Positions 1 to 6,728 of a stretch of DNA of 8,015 nt are shown here, one piece after another (within the stretch, counting starts at the first letter, position 1; the number at the start of each line of letters is the position of its first letter). A program made the translations under genes and the position numbers. Location of the stretch: the NCBI GenBank assembly GCA_913041025.1, contig CAJWGQ010000130.1, forward strand, positions 1 through 8,015, written 5' to 3'. The notes beneath the pieces were generated by a model. The model saw only the letters and a list, made by a program, of their open reading frames with translations, ran no database searches and was not told the origin of the DNA. This stretch comes from an uncultured Gammaproteobacteria bacterium (lineage in GTDB: Bacteria; Pseudomonadota; Gammaproteobacteria; Pseudomonadales; Azotimanducaceae_A).

Positions 1-1132
1 CGCTTAGAGCGGCGAATTTTTCTCTATGAAAGGCCTCATCGCCAAGCAAAAGCTCCGTTACTCTGGCTCGCTTCATGTATAGCCCGATGTCGTGCTCGTC
101 GGTGACCCCTATTCCTCCGTGCATTTGGACTCCCTCAATCCCAGAGAGGTGGAATGAACTCGATAGTCGTGCCTTGCACGCGTGCGCGATTTTATCTTTT
201 TTAGGGTCGTCGATGTCTATAGCTCTAAGGGCTTTTAATACAATAGATTTACTAAGTTCGATCTCGCAGAACCACCTTGAAGCTCTGTGTTTGAGGCCCT
301 GGAAACTGCCGATCTTTGCCCCAAATTGCTCCCGCACCTTCAGATATTCGAGCGTCATTTCAAAAGCCGTCTGAGCTCCTCCCAGCATCTCCGCCGAGAG
401 CGCGACCGAGGCTTGCGCATAAAGCTTGTCCAAAGTGTCCGCGCCCTCGCCCTGATGGCCGATAAGGTCCTTTTCCGAAATCACTACATCGTGAAACTCG
501 ATGTTTGCCGAGCGGCTTCCGTCAAGGAGCAGGTTATTTTTGACAGTAACGCCCTCGGTTTTTGCGTCTACCACGACGATGCTTAGACCTTCTCTCTCTG
601 TTTTTTCTCCTGAGGACCGGCAGACGACGATTAGATGATTTGCTGATCCGCCGTCAAGAACGAGTTGCTTCTTGCCATTAAGAGTCAGTCCCTCTGACCC
701 TTCTGTGAGCTTCGTTGCAACTAGATTTGGGGTGTGCCTGGCGCCTTCCTGGTAAGCGAGGGATATAAAGTTTGTTCCTGCAATAAGGTCAGGCAAGAAG
801 CGCTTTTTCTGCTCGTCTGTACCGGCGAGATCCAGGACGCCTCCCGCTAACACGATATTTGAAAACAGTGGAACGTCGACCAGGCCCCGACCAATTTCCT
901 CGAGCACTACACCCAGTTCCGCATAGCCCAAGCCTAGCCCACCATATTCCTCAGAAAACGGGATAGCCGTCCAACCAAGATCAACAACTTTTTGCCACTT
1001 CTCTTGATCTATGCCCGGATTTTTCGGTTCGCTTCTTCTGGATCTGATGGAGGCCAAGTTAGAGTTTTCATCAACGAACGCTTTTGCGCTGTCTTTCAAT
1101 AAGCTTTGCTCTTCGTTTAACAGTAAAGACAT
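1..1132 (-). CDS. Acyl-CoA dehydrogenase, non-catalytic-type subunit of a heteromeric pair (C-terminus cut by window edge)
   Basis: My translation from the ATG at 1132 stays open without a stop or frameshift for 377 residues to the left edge. ACADs are usually about 380 residues, so only a few are missing. It has the ACAD order: helical N-terminal domain (about 1-115, with EEYGGLGLG near 61), beta-barrel middle domain (about 118-225) and C-terminal helical domain. The C-terminal domain has R267-E-Q-F-G, Q278 and QMHGGIGVTDEHD (336-348), the region that in the family binds FAD pyrophosphate and AMP across the dimer interface. Unusual losses: the middle-domain TEPxAGSD motif is degenerate (AYQEGARHT, 126-134), the usual W-(I/S/T) flavin contact is absent, the helix-G catalytic Glu position aligns with Q240, and the MCAD-type Glu position is L363. 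I infer a partner subunit, not a stand-alone enzyme. The start follows AGGAGG with a 6-nt spacer, and that motif overlaps the stop codon of the upstream ACAD, so the two are very likely translationally coupled. Confidence 0.93.
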   Translation of the reverse strand, partial: MSLLLNEEQSLLKDSAKAFVDENSNLASIRSRRSEPKNPGIDQEKWQKVVDLGWTAIPFSEEYGGLGLGYAELGVVLEEIGRGLVDVPLFSNIVLAGGVLDLAGTDEQKKRFLPDLIAGTNFISLAYQEGARHTPNLVATKLTEGSEGLTLNGKKQLVLDGGSANHLIVVCRSSGEKTEREGLSIVVVDAKTEGVTVKNNLLLDGSRSANIEFHDVVISEKDLIGHQGEGADTLDKLYAQASVALSAEMLGGAQTAFEMTLEYLKVREQFGAKIGSFQGLKHRASRWFCEIELSKSIVLKALRAIDIDDPKKDKIAHACKARLSSSFHLSGIEGVQMHGGIGVTDEHDIGLYMKRARVTELLLGDEAFHREKFAALS

Positions 1133-1142
1133 CCGAGGCCTC

Positions 1143-2339
1143 CTAGTCTGGTAATCCTAATACTCTTTTAGAGATGATGTTGAGCTGTATTTCAGAGGTG
1201 CCACCAAGTATTGTTGACGCCTTACCATAGAGCCATTCGCGCGTGATCTCTTTGTCCTCTTGGTTGAAGTCCTCTCCGTCCCATATGAGGCTGTCAGCGC
1301 CATTTATTCGTTGGCGTAGGTCCGCTTTGCGCTGGTTGAGCTCGGATAAATAAAGCTTGAACATTGAACCTTCTGGCCCCATCCCCTGGCCAGCCTTTGC
1401 TGCCTCCATGGTGCGCTGCAACGTTGCTTCGTAGCACATTGTATCCATTTGTGTCTGAGCGATTTCGTTTCGCATGCTTGTGTCGGCAATGACTCCCTCA
1501 TGCTGCTCAACTGCGTCCCGTGCGACCTGCAAGAGCGACCGCCTTTCCTGCACGTTGCCGGCGCCTCGAGATGTTTCGGCCAGCATCGTCCTTTCGTGGA
1601 GGAGCAGCGCCTTAGCTACAGACCAACCCTTGTTTTCTTCGTGTATGCGATTGCTCACCGGGACCCGGACGTTGTCGAAGAATGTCTCGCAGAAAGGGGA
1701 TGCACCACTAATTAACTCGATTGGTTTGGTTGATACTCCTTCAGTAGCCATATCAATCAACACGAAACTAATTCCGTCATGTTTTGCAGCGTTTGGATCT
1801 GTGCGAACCAAACAGAATATCCAGTCTGAAACGTCCGCGGTGGAGGTCCATACCTTTTGGCCATTAATTACGTAGTCATCACCATCGCGCACTGCCTTAC
1901 ATTGAAGGCTGGCTAAGTCGGACCCTGCTCCCGGTTCACTGTATCCCTGACACCATCGAATTTCTCCGCTCGCTACCTTGGGCAAGTGCTCTATCTTTTG
2001 CTCCTCGGTGGCGTACTCCATTAGGGCGGGTGCTAGCATAGAGATCCCAAAACTGTATAAAGGAGAGTAAGTCCCTATAGCACTCATTTCTTCTCTAAGA
2101 ACTTTTTCCTCTTCTTTTGAAAGGCCTGCGCCGCCATACTTTTGGGGCCACGACGGGACAGTCCATCCTTTCGCGACCAGCTTATCCATCCAGTCTTTCA
2201 CATCAGCGTCGGGGTACTCCTGCAGTCTCCCTCCCCAAATTATGTCGGGTAGCGCGTTATCTGGCCCTTGACAAGACGCAGGGCAATTATCTTTTAGCCA
2301 TTCTCTGGCAGTAGAACGAAATTGTTCTAAGTTTGACAT
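1143..2339 (-). CDS. Acyl-CoA dehydrogenase, catalytic-type subunit of the heteromeric pair
   Basis: FAD-dependent alpha,beta-dehydrogenation of an acyl-CoA (398 aa, cytoplasmic). I chose the ATG at 2339 because GGAG lies 6 nt upstream. An in-frame GTG at 2351 would add four residues but sits inside that ribosome-binding site. Numbering from the ATG: SEPGAGSD (134-141) and KVWTS (162-166) are the canonical flavin-ring and substrate motifs of the middle domain. LLHERT places a candidate catalytic base at E249 on helix G. GGTSEIQ (379-385) is the C-terminal FAD loop, and the MCAD-type Glu is Gly here, as expected when the base is on helix G. The RxQFG FAD-pyrophosphate motif of homotetrameric ACADs is not visible, whereas the downstream gene has it. 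The gap to that gene is 10 nt. A TATACT box at 2400-2405 (minus strand) could be a -10 element, but no good -35 is seen. The best known parallels are the ChsE4-ChsE5 and ChsE1-ChsE2 pairs of steroid catabolism. The substrate is unknown. Confidence 0.95.
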   Translation of the reverse strand: MSNLEQFRSTAREWLKDNCPASCQGPDNALPDIIWGGRLQEYPDADVKDWMDKLVAKGWTVPSWPQKYGGAGLSKEEEKVLREEMSAIGTYSPLYSFGISMLAPALMEYATEEQKIEHLPKVASGEIRWCQGYSEPGAGSDLASLQCKAVRDGDDYVINGQKVWTSTADVSDWIFCLVRTDPNAAKHDGISFVLIDMATEGVSTKPIELISGASPFCETFFDNVRVPVSNRIHEENKGWSVAKALLLHERTMLAETSRGAGNVQERRSLLQVARDAVEQHEGVIADTSMRNEIAQTQMDTMCYEATLQRTMEAAKAGQGMGPEGSMFKLYLSELNQRKADLRQRINGADSLIWDGEDFNQEDKEITREWLYGKASTILGGTSEIQLNIISKRVLGLPD

Positions 2340-2415
2340 TGATTTCTCCACGAAAAGATCTTTACTTTGGTTAGATGCTCAAAAATTTTTAATGAGCGCA
2401 GTATATCTAATTATT

Positions 2416-2805
2416 TCATTTAGGTGTGTTTCTTTGAACAAGGTCCCACAAATTTCCAAAGGGGTCCTCAAAAATTGCGGTGATTCCGTATGCAGCTTTG
2501 ACGGGGTCTCTTTTAACAAATAAGCCAAAATCAACAACTTTTTTGCAGCAAGCATAGACATCGGTTACCTCGACGATAAAATCTACGATGCCCTCAGTTC
2601 TTCTTAGTCTTGAAAGTTCACCCTGTATGTGGGTCTCAATAACCTGAATCTGCAAGCCAGCGCCCCCTGGGTTGCCAAGTGCTAGAAACTTTTTCCCATC
2701 TATGGCAACTCCTTCCTCGATGACAACGAATCCAAAGATGTTGCTGAGAAATTCTTTTGCAATTAATTCATTGCTAACGAGGTAAGTCGCGTGGGTGATT
2801 TTCAT
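2416..2805 (-). CDS. VOC superfamily protein (glyoxalase/bleomycin resistance/dioxygenase fold)
   Basis: This 129-residue protein has the size and pattern of a single-chain VOC protein with two beta-alpha-beta-beta-beta modules. Module 1 starts ITHATYLVSN, with helix 13-21 and strands about 25-56. Module 2 starts EGIVDFIVEVTDV (71-83) and ends IFEDPFGNLWDLVQ (111-124), the typical VOC closing strand. At the four usual metal-ligand sites it has H5, Q52 or Q54, D75 (often His) and D121 (usually Glu). Metal binding is therefore possible but atypical. Reactions in this superfamily are diverse (glyoxalase, epimerase, extradiol dioxygenase, drug binding), and I cannot choose between them. The start has only a weak GGGA about 9 nt upstream. 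It lies between the exporter (86 nt upstream) and the ACAD pair (76 nt downstream) on the same strand, so co-transcription is plausible but the gaps could hold promoters. It may act on a CoA intermediate (methylmalonyl-CoA epimerase is a VOC protein), but its length and ligands do not make that a firm call. Confidence 0.88.
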   Translation of the reverse strand: MKITHATYLVSNELIAKEFLSNIFGFVVIEEGVAIDGKKFLALGNPGGAGLQIQVIETHIQGELSRLRRTEGIVDFIVEVTDVYACCKKVVDFGLFVKRDPVKAAYGITAIFEDPFGNLWDLVQRNTPK

Positions 2806-2876
2806 CCGGAATCCCAGTTCTCTATCGTTTCGTAAGTTTACTATGTTCTCATAGAAAGCCTCTGCCCATTAGCTCT

Positions 2877-2892
2877 AGAAGACGAATCTTCT
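2877..2892. repeat. Perfect 6-bp hairpin with UUCG-type loop at the exporter stop codon
   Basis: AGAAGA-CGAA-TCTTCT on the plus strand reads AGAAGA-TTCG-TCTTCT on the transcribed minus strand. It begins at the last base of the exporter's TAA codon. No T-run follows, so it is not a classical intrinsic terminator. It could be a 3'-end stabiliser or attenuating stem between the exporter and the VOC gene, or chance. Confidence 0.4.
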
Positions 2893-3728
2893 TAGTTTCG
2901 ATTGTTTATTAACGCGCCAGCAATGATTAGTGATGCGCCGATCGCTGTGCTTGTGCTAAGACTTTCCTCAAGAAAAAGCGCTCCTAGGCAAGCCGCGAAG
3001 ACTACCTGTATGTAGCTATAAGCGGTCGCTTTCCCCGCGGTGGTGAGGCCGACGCCACGAGTTAGGCCTACCTGACCGATCTGAGTAAAAACGCCAATGG
3101 CGGCAAGCAGAACCCAATCCCAACCCGAGGGCATTATGAACGAGTGCCAACCAAAAATAATTGTTGCTGGGAGGCATACCATGGGGAAGTAAAGGATTAT
3201 AACGGAGGGATGCTCCTCGTTACTCAACCTTCTTAATAGGGTATACGCAGCTCCGCTTCCCGCTGCGCCTAACAACGCAATTAGAACTCCTTCAGCGGGG
3301 AGGGGCTCACCGCCTAGCATCTGAGGCTGGGAGATTATTAGGAGACCTGCTAGCCCAAAGAACATGCAAACCACGGTATTTGTGTGGATCCTTTCCTTCA
3401 AAAAAAGAAAAGCAAGCAGCGCAGTAAAAATGGGATTGAGGTATTGGATTAGGGTTGCCTCAGCTAGTGGCAGCAGGGTAAGACCCTTATAAACAGCAAT
3501 GAGCGCAAGGAATCCAACAATCCCTCTCATCCACAACAAAGTCTTTTGGTTTCCCCAAGGCGAGATGCCGAGTCTCTTAACATCCCAGTAGCTCAATATC
3601 AGAGAAATCAGGGCCCTCGCAGCAATGAGTTCAAGTACAGGAAATCCTCGAAGGCTAGCCAGCTTGACGCACAAAGCCATGAGTGAAAAGCCCAAAGCGC
3701 TAATTATCATGAAACCTGCTGCGTTCAT
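2892..3728 (-). CDS. EamA/DMT-family inner-membrane transporter
   Basis: This 278-residue, very hydrophobic protein is predicted to have ten transmembrane helices, roughly at 4-22, 32-48, 68-85, 90-109, 115-134, 146-165, 175-193, 204-222, 231-252 and 258-275. They fall into two homologous five-helix EamA halves. The family signature appears twice: AEATLIQYLNPIFTALLAF followed by LFLKERI (89-113), and a matching AYSYIQVVFAACLGALFLEE (236-255). Length is typical of drug/metabolite transporters, many of which export amino acids, metabolites or toxic compounds. Specificity cannot be read from the sequence. The ATG at 3728 is preceded by AAAGGA with a short spacer. The gene is divergent from the DUF411 gene across a 144-bp gap and is the first of the leftward minus-strand series. 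A link to the ACADs, such as exporting a toxic catabolite, is speculation. Confidence 0.92.
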   Translation of the reverse strand: MNAAGFMIISALGFSLMALCVKLASLRGFPVLELIAARALISLILSYWDVKRLGISPWGNQKTLLWMRGIVGFLALIAVYKGLTLLPLAEATLIQYLNPIFTALLAFLFLKERIHTNTVVCMFFGLAGLLIISQPQMLGGEPLPAEGVLIALLGAAGSGAAYTLLRRLSNEEHPSVIILYFPMVCLPATIIFGWHSFIMPSGWDWVLLAAIGVFTQIGQVGLTRGVGLTTAGKATAYSYIQVVFAACLGALFLEESLSTSTAIGASLIIAGALINNRN

Positions 3729-3872
3729 AAATTCCTTTAATCAGAGGGACCGAATTAAAGTTAATCTGTCCTGTTTCTATACATGTCGAGTGGCATTAAA
3801 CTACAAGAGCGTTACGTACTCAGAACTATCTCTTTGACGATCAAGCCGGGATTGCGAAAAGGACAACACAAA
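3729..3872. promoter_or_regulatory. Divergent intergenic region between exporter and DUF411 gene
   Basis: This 144-bp gap must carry the start signals for the plus-strand DUF411 gene and probably for the minus-strand exporter. Both ends hold Shine-Dalgarno-like sites: AAAGGA before the exporter, and AAAAGGA before the DUF411 ATG. A TTGACG at 3834-3839 resembles a -35 element, but no matching -10 lies 16-18 nt downstream. I cannot assign promoters with confidence, and I see no clear operator palindrome. Confidence 0.4.
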
Positions 3873-4334
3873 ATGAGATTGCTTGCCTTCATGATATTCC
3901 TAACCGTTGGGTCCGTCCACGCTGATCCCGTTATTGCGCCAGTCAAGCTTGAGGTTTTCAAGAGCAAGACTTGTGGTTGCTGTGCGAAATGGATAGATCA
4001 ACTTAATGAAAAAAGTTTTGATGCGGTTGGAATTAACTTAGATCAACTCGGTAGCTTTAAGTCCTCGAAGGGGATTGCACGCAAGTATCAATCTTGCCAC
4101 ACAGCGTTGTCCAGTGATGGATTTGTATTTGAGGGCCATATACCCGCTAGATATATTACGGAATTCTTGAACAATCCGATTAGGGGCTCGATCGGCCTAG
4201 CTGTTCCAGGAATGCCTTTTGGAAGCCCGGGCATGGAAGTTGGAGCTCGGTTTGATCAGTATGAGGTTTTAGTTCTAATGGAGGATGGGTCTTCAAAAGT
4301 CTTCGCGCGGGTTAAGGATCCGTCAGATCAATAA
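3873..4334 (+). CDS. Secreted DUF411 / CopG-type copper-binding protein
   Basis: This 153-residue protein has an N-terminal signal peptide (MRLLAFMIFLTVGSVHA, likely cleaved near A17-D18) and one full DUF411 domain. Family hallmarks are all present: CGCC at 34-37 (C34, C36, C37), SCHTA at 74-78, EGHIPA at 87-92 and a Met-rich GLAVPGMPFGSPGME (108-122). DUF411 includes CopG, a periplasmic copper-resistance protein with a thioredoxin-like fold and a cysteine-bridged copper cluster. A periplasmic copper-binding role is therefore well supported by family, while its exact reaction is not settled. The frame is open upstream to an ATG at 3783, but I chose the ATG at 3873 because AAAAGGA precedes it and it begins directly with the signal peptide. 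No copper ATPase, CopA/B oxidase or CueR-type regulator is visible in the window, so it appears to be a stand-alone unit. Confidence 0.95.
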   Translation: MRLLAFMIFLTVGSVHADPVIAPVKLEVFKSKTCGCCAKWIDQLNEKSFDAVGINLDQLGSFKSSKGIARKYQSCHTALSSDGFVFEGHIPARYITEFLNNPIRGSIGLAVPGMPFGSPGMEVGARFDQYEVLVLMEDGSSKVFARVKDPSDQ

Positions 4335-4370
4335 TACTTAAAACGAAAGTTTTTGGCTCAAAAACCAATC

Positions 4371-4434
4371 GGGCCAGGCAATGTTTTGGGAAGAAAGAAG
4401 CCTTGGCGGCCCTTTTTGATCGGAACCGCCAAGG
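4371..4434. terminator. Overlapping inverted repeats between convergent genes, probable bidirectional terminator
   Basis: The gap between the convergent DUF411 and receptor stop codons holds two overlapping stems. A perfect 9-bp repeat, CCTTGGCGG (4401-4409) with CCGCCAAGG (4426-4434), starts 17 nt past the receptor stop. On the minus strand it is followed by the pyrimidine-rich CTTCTTTCTT, which suits receptor termination. For plus-strand transcripts, GGGCC (4371-4375) can pair with GGCCC (4408-4412) and AGGC (4376-4379) with GCCT (4400-4403), immediately followed by TTTTT (4413-4417). The two folds share bases. A third, AT-rich stem lies at 4349-4365 (GTTTTTG with CAAAAAC) and on the minus strand is followed by a T-rich run. 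Termination is inferred from structure. Confidence 0.6.
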
Positions 4435-4451
4435 TGAGAACTGTTTCCGTC

Positions 4452-6728
4452 TTAATTAAGAGAGTAGCGGATTCTTACTCCATATGTGTCAGGAGCGCCT
4501 CCCCAAGTAGCGCTCGTCAGAGCGTTGTCCAATGCAAAGTCGTGGTAGAGCTCGTCGGTTACATTTTTTCCAAACACAGTCACCTTAAGTGAAGAATCCG
4601 GAGGCGTGTAACCCACACTTATATCGAGCAGTCCATAAGAATCTGTTCTTATTGACTCTGAATTTGTGGCGTTATTGAAGAAATCATCGGTGTATGAATA
4701 TGACGCTCTCAGGTCAATTTCGCCCCCATTTTCAAGCTGCATAAAGTAAGTTGCGCCTATGTTATAAGTGAGCTCAGGGACTCGCTCAAACTTCAGGGCA
4801 GCCGCTGCGAGTGGATCAGATACAGGGTCATAGCCCGGCGTTCCATCGGCATCAAACCCTTCGAACTCGTCAAAACTCGCGTCGGTGTAGCCTAGCGACG
4901 CATTTATATTGAACTGATCAGTAACATAGAAAGCAGCTTCGACCTCAACTCCATCGATGGTGGCTTTAGCCGCGTTGATGAGTCTTTGAATTCTCCCAGA
5001 TGGGCACGTGGCTAAATCAACTTCACACTCCTCAAGAGCGAGCTTTTGAATATCGTCATAATCAGACCTGAATACAGCAACGTTAAGCAAGATTCTCCCA
5101 TCATTAAGTAAGGATTTAAGACCTAGTTCGTAACTGGTTACTTCTTCTGGTCCGGGCCGGCTGTTGAGGAAGGAATCGATGGGCCGCGCGCGGGCATCGA
5201 ATGAGCCGCTTCTAAACCCCTGGGTGAAGCTAGCGTAGACATTCACATTCTCATTAATATATTGAGTGATTGCCACTTTTGGTGTGGTATCGTTCCAACT
5301 ACCGTCTTGATTCAGGCCAGAGCTAGGGCCTGCGCAAGAAGAAAAATCTAATTGGCAAGAGCCAATCGCGTTGAACACGACGTCTTTAGATTCCTCAGTC
5401 CACCTTGCTCCGACGGTGAGTTTTGTAGAGTCTCCGATCATATAGTCAAGTTCCGCAAAAACTCCCTTACTGTCGTGGCCTAGCTCTGTGACCCCAGCTA
5501 TATCCACCACACCAAAATCACGTCTTTCGCCGACGAACATCTGCTGATCAAAATAGCTGAATCCGACGACGTAGGTTAGATCCTCTGACAACGAGCCAGC
5601 ATATCTAATTTCAAAGGTAGTCTGATCTTGCTCCTCGTGGTTGTCCGGAAAATGGAAAAGTGTAATCGGAGATCCGTCAAAGTCGGTGCTGGAATCATAT
5701 GTTAATTCTCGGTAAGACCCAACGGCGGTAAGCACACCATTTTCGGTCCGATAATTGAGCTCAGCCACAAATGTATCTATCTCTAGATCATTGCCCCCGA
5801 TTAAGTCGTGATTGATCTGATAGGGATCACTAGGCGGTGTGTAGCCAAAAAGTTGTGTTCTCCTGAGCGCTGCACTGTTCACAAAATTTCTCGTGTTCGC
5901 TGTTCCGCTCTCATCCTTCAGAAACTCGGCCATTAGAGTTATGTCCAAACTATCTGACGGAGTGAAATAAAGCATCGGGCGGATAATAGTGAGGTCGACA
6001 TCTGGTTTTGTACCCGATTGACCCTCGCCGGTTTGGTCAAAACCTCTTGCGCTTGCGCCCCCTGTCTCTACCATTGTCCCGCCATTATTGTCGTCCCAGT
6101 ATCCATCCCTTTGTCGCGACATAATAGCCACCTTTGCAGCAACCTTGTCCTCAACAACCGGCGCTTCCAAGCTCAGGGATACGTCTCGGCGGTCATAATT
6201 CCCCAGTGTTGCGTCAATTTTTGCATCGAAATCTCCGGAAGGTCTTTTAGTTCGGACGACCACCGCTCCCCCGGTAACATTTCTTCCTAAGAGTGTGCCC
6301 TGAGGACCTCTTAAGATCTCAATCGACTCTCGGTCGAAGGTATCCAGATTAGCTCCTACGGGGAAACCTAAATAGACTCCATCAACAATAATTCCAACTG
6401 CCGGGTCTAAGGATCTGGTCGTTCCGCTCACGCCAATACCTCTGATGAGAAAATTCGGTGTTGCTGCAAATGTAGCCGAGGGGTGCAATGTCGCGTTTGG
6501 GGCCATCCTTCCGATATCAGTGAGATCAACGGCTTGGGATGAGTTGATGAGGTCTTCATTAAACGCGGTCACGCTTGTAGGTATGTCTTGGACCGATAAC
6601 CCTTGCGCGCGTTTCTGAGATGTGACGATTATCTCTTCGATGAAGTCGTCCGACCAGGTGGTATGGCTGAAAAAAAAGACTAAAGCGAAAGCTCCAACCA
6701 ATGCTTTCTTTGCAGTTTTTAAAAACAT
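4452..6728 (-). CDS. TonB-dependent outer-membrane receptor
   Basis: This 758-residue outer-membrane active-transport channel is powered by TonB-ExbB-ExbD, which are not in the window. A signal peptide covers about 1-26, with no clean AxA cleavage site (HTTWS before DD). The TonB box is EEIIVTSQKR (31-40). The plug domain spans about 45-165 and includes NFLIRGIG (92-99) and the signature LRGPQGTLLGRNVTGGAVVV (139-158). The rest is a 22-strand-type beta-barrel with the usual YASFTQGFRSGSF (498-510) and FGKNVTDELYHDFA (719-732) segments, ending GVRIRYSLN. The last residue is Asn, not the more common aromatic. There is no STN signalling domain, so it is not of the FecA/FpvA transducing type. Two CX6C pairs (C458/C465 and C568/C575) probably lie in outer loops. 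The ATG at 6728 follows GGGGGA with a 6-nt spacer. The ligand is unknown; the family covers siderophores, cobalamin, glycans and other bulky nutrients. Confidence 0.97.
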   Translation of the reverse strand: MFLKTAKKALVGAFALVFFFSHTTWSDDFIEEIIVTSQKRAQGLSVQDIPTSVTAFNEDLINSSQAVDLTDIGRMAPNATLHPSATFAATPNFLIRGIGVSGTTRSLDPAVGIIVDGVYLGFPVGANLDTFDRESIEILRGPQGTLLGRNVTGGAVVVRTKRPSGDFDAKIDATLGNYDRRDVSLSLEAPVVEDKVAAKVAIMSRQRDGYWDDNNGGTMVETGGASARGFDQTGEGQSGTKPDVDLTIIRPMLYFTPSDSLDITLMAEFLKDESGTANTRNFVNSAALRRTQLFGYTPPSDPYQINHDLIGGNDLEIDTFVAELNYRTENGVLTAVGSYRELTYDSSTDFDGSPITLFHFPDNHEEQDQTTFEIRYAGSLSEDLTYVVGFSYFDQQMFVGERRDFGVVDIAGVTELGHDSKGVFAELDYMIGDSTKLTVGARWTEESKDVVFNAIGSCQLDFSSCAGPSSGLNQDGSWNDTTPKVAITQYINENVNVYASFTQGFRSGSFDARARPIDSFLNSRPGPEEVTSYELGLKSLLNDGRILLNVAVFRSDYDDIQKLALEECEVDLATCPSGRIQRLINAAKATIDGVEVEAAFYVTDQFNINASLGYTDASFDEFEGFDADGTPGYDPVSDPLAAAALKFERVPELTYNIGATYFMQLENGGEIDLRASYSYTDDFFNNATNSESIRTDSYGLLDISVGYTPPDSSLKVTVFGKNVTDELYHDFALDNALTSATWGGAPDTYGVRIRYSLN
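6670..6677. repeat. Eight-base homopolymer in receptor signal-peptide codons
   Basis: An A8 run on the plus strand reads T8 in the coding strand, within codons F18-F20 of the receptor's signal peptide. Its frame is intact here. Gain or loss of one base would knock out the protein near its start. Confidence 0.95.

Noticed and set aside
75..586. Two plus-strand 99-codon open frames
   Set aside because: They lie wholly inside the intact minus-strand ACAD frame and show no protein-like pattern; they are antisense shadows.
1..1132. Possibility that the left-hand ACAD is a pseudogene because of its missing catalytic residues
   Set aside because: Reading it codon by codon gives an uninterrupted 377-residue protein with conserved FAD-interface motifs, so the losses look like subunit specialisation and not decay.
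1304..2314. Several 65-133-codon open frames on both strands within the catalytic ACAD gene
   Set aside because: They overlap a well-supported gene with conserved motifs, lack ribosome-binding sites and resemble no family.
2379..2561. A 60-codon minus-strand frame overlapping the VOC gene's end
   Set aside because: It is out of frame with a recognisable VOC C-terminal strand and has no supporting start signal.
2841..2854. CTATG-TTCT-CATAG inverted repeat upstream of the VOC gene
   Set aside because: A 5-bp AT-rich stem with no flanking T-run or promoter alignment; it is expected by chance in this composition.
3834..3862. TTGACG as a -35 element for the DUF411 gene
   Set aside because: The sequence 17 nt downstream is AAAAGG, which is the ribosome-binding site and not a -10 box.
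4353..4592. A 79-codon plus-strand frame across the convergent gap
   Set aside because: It runs through the terminator hairpins and antisense to the receptor C-terminus, with no homology-like features.
6018..6290. A 90-codon Cys/Ser-rich plus-strand frame
   Set aside because: It is antisense to the receptor plug domain; its composition reflects the complement of the real gene.
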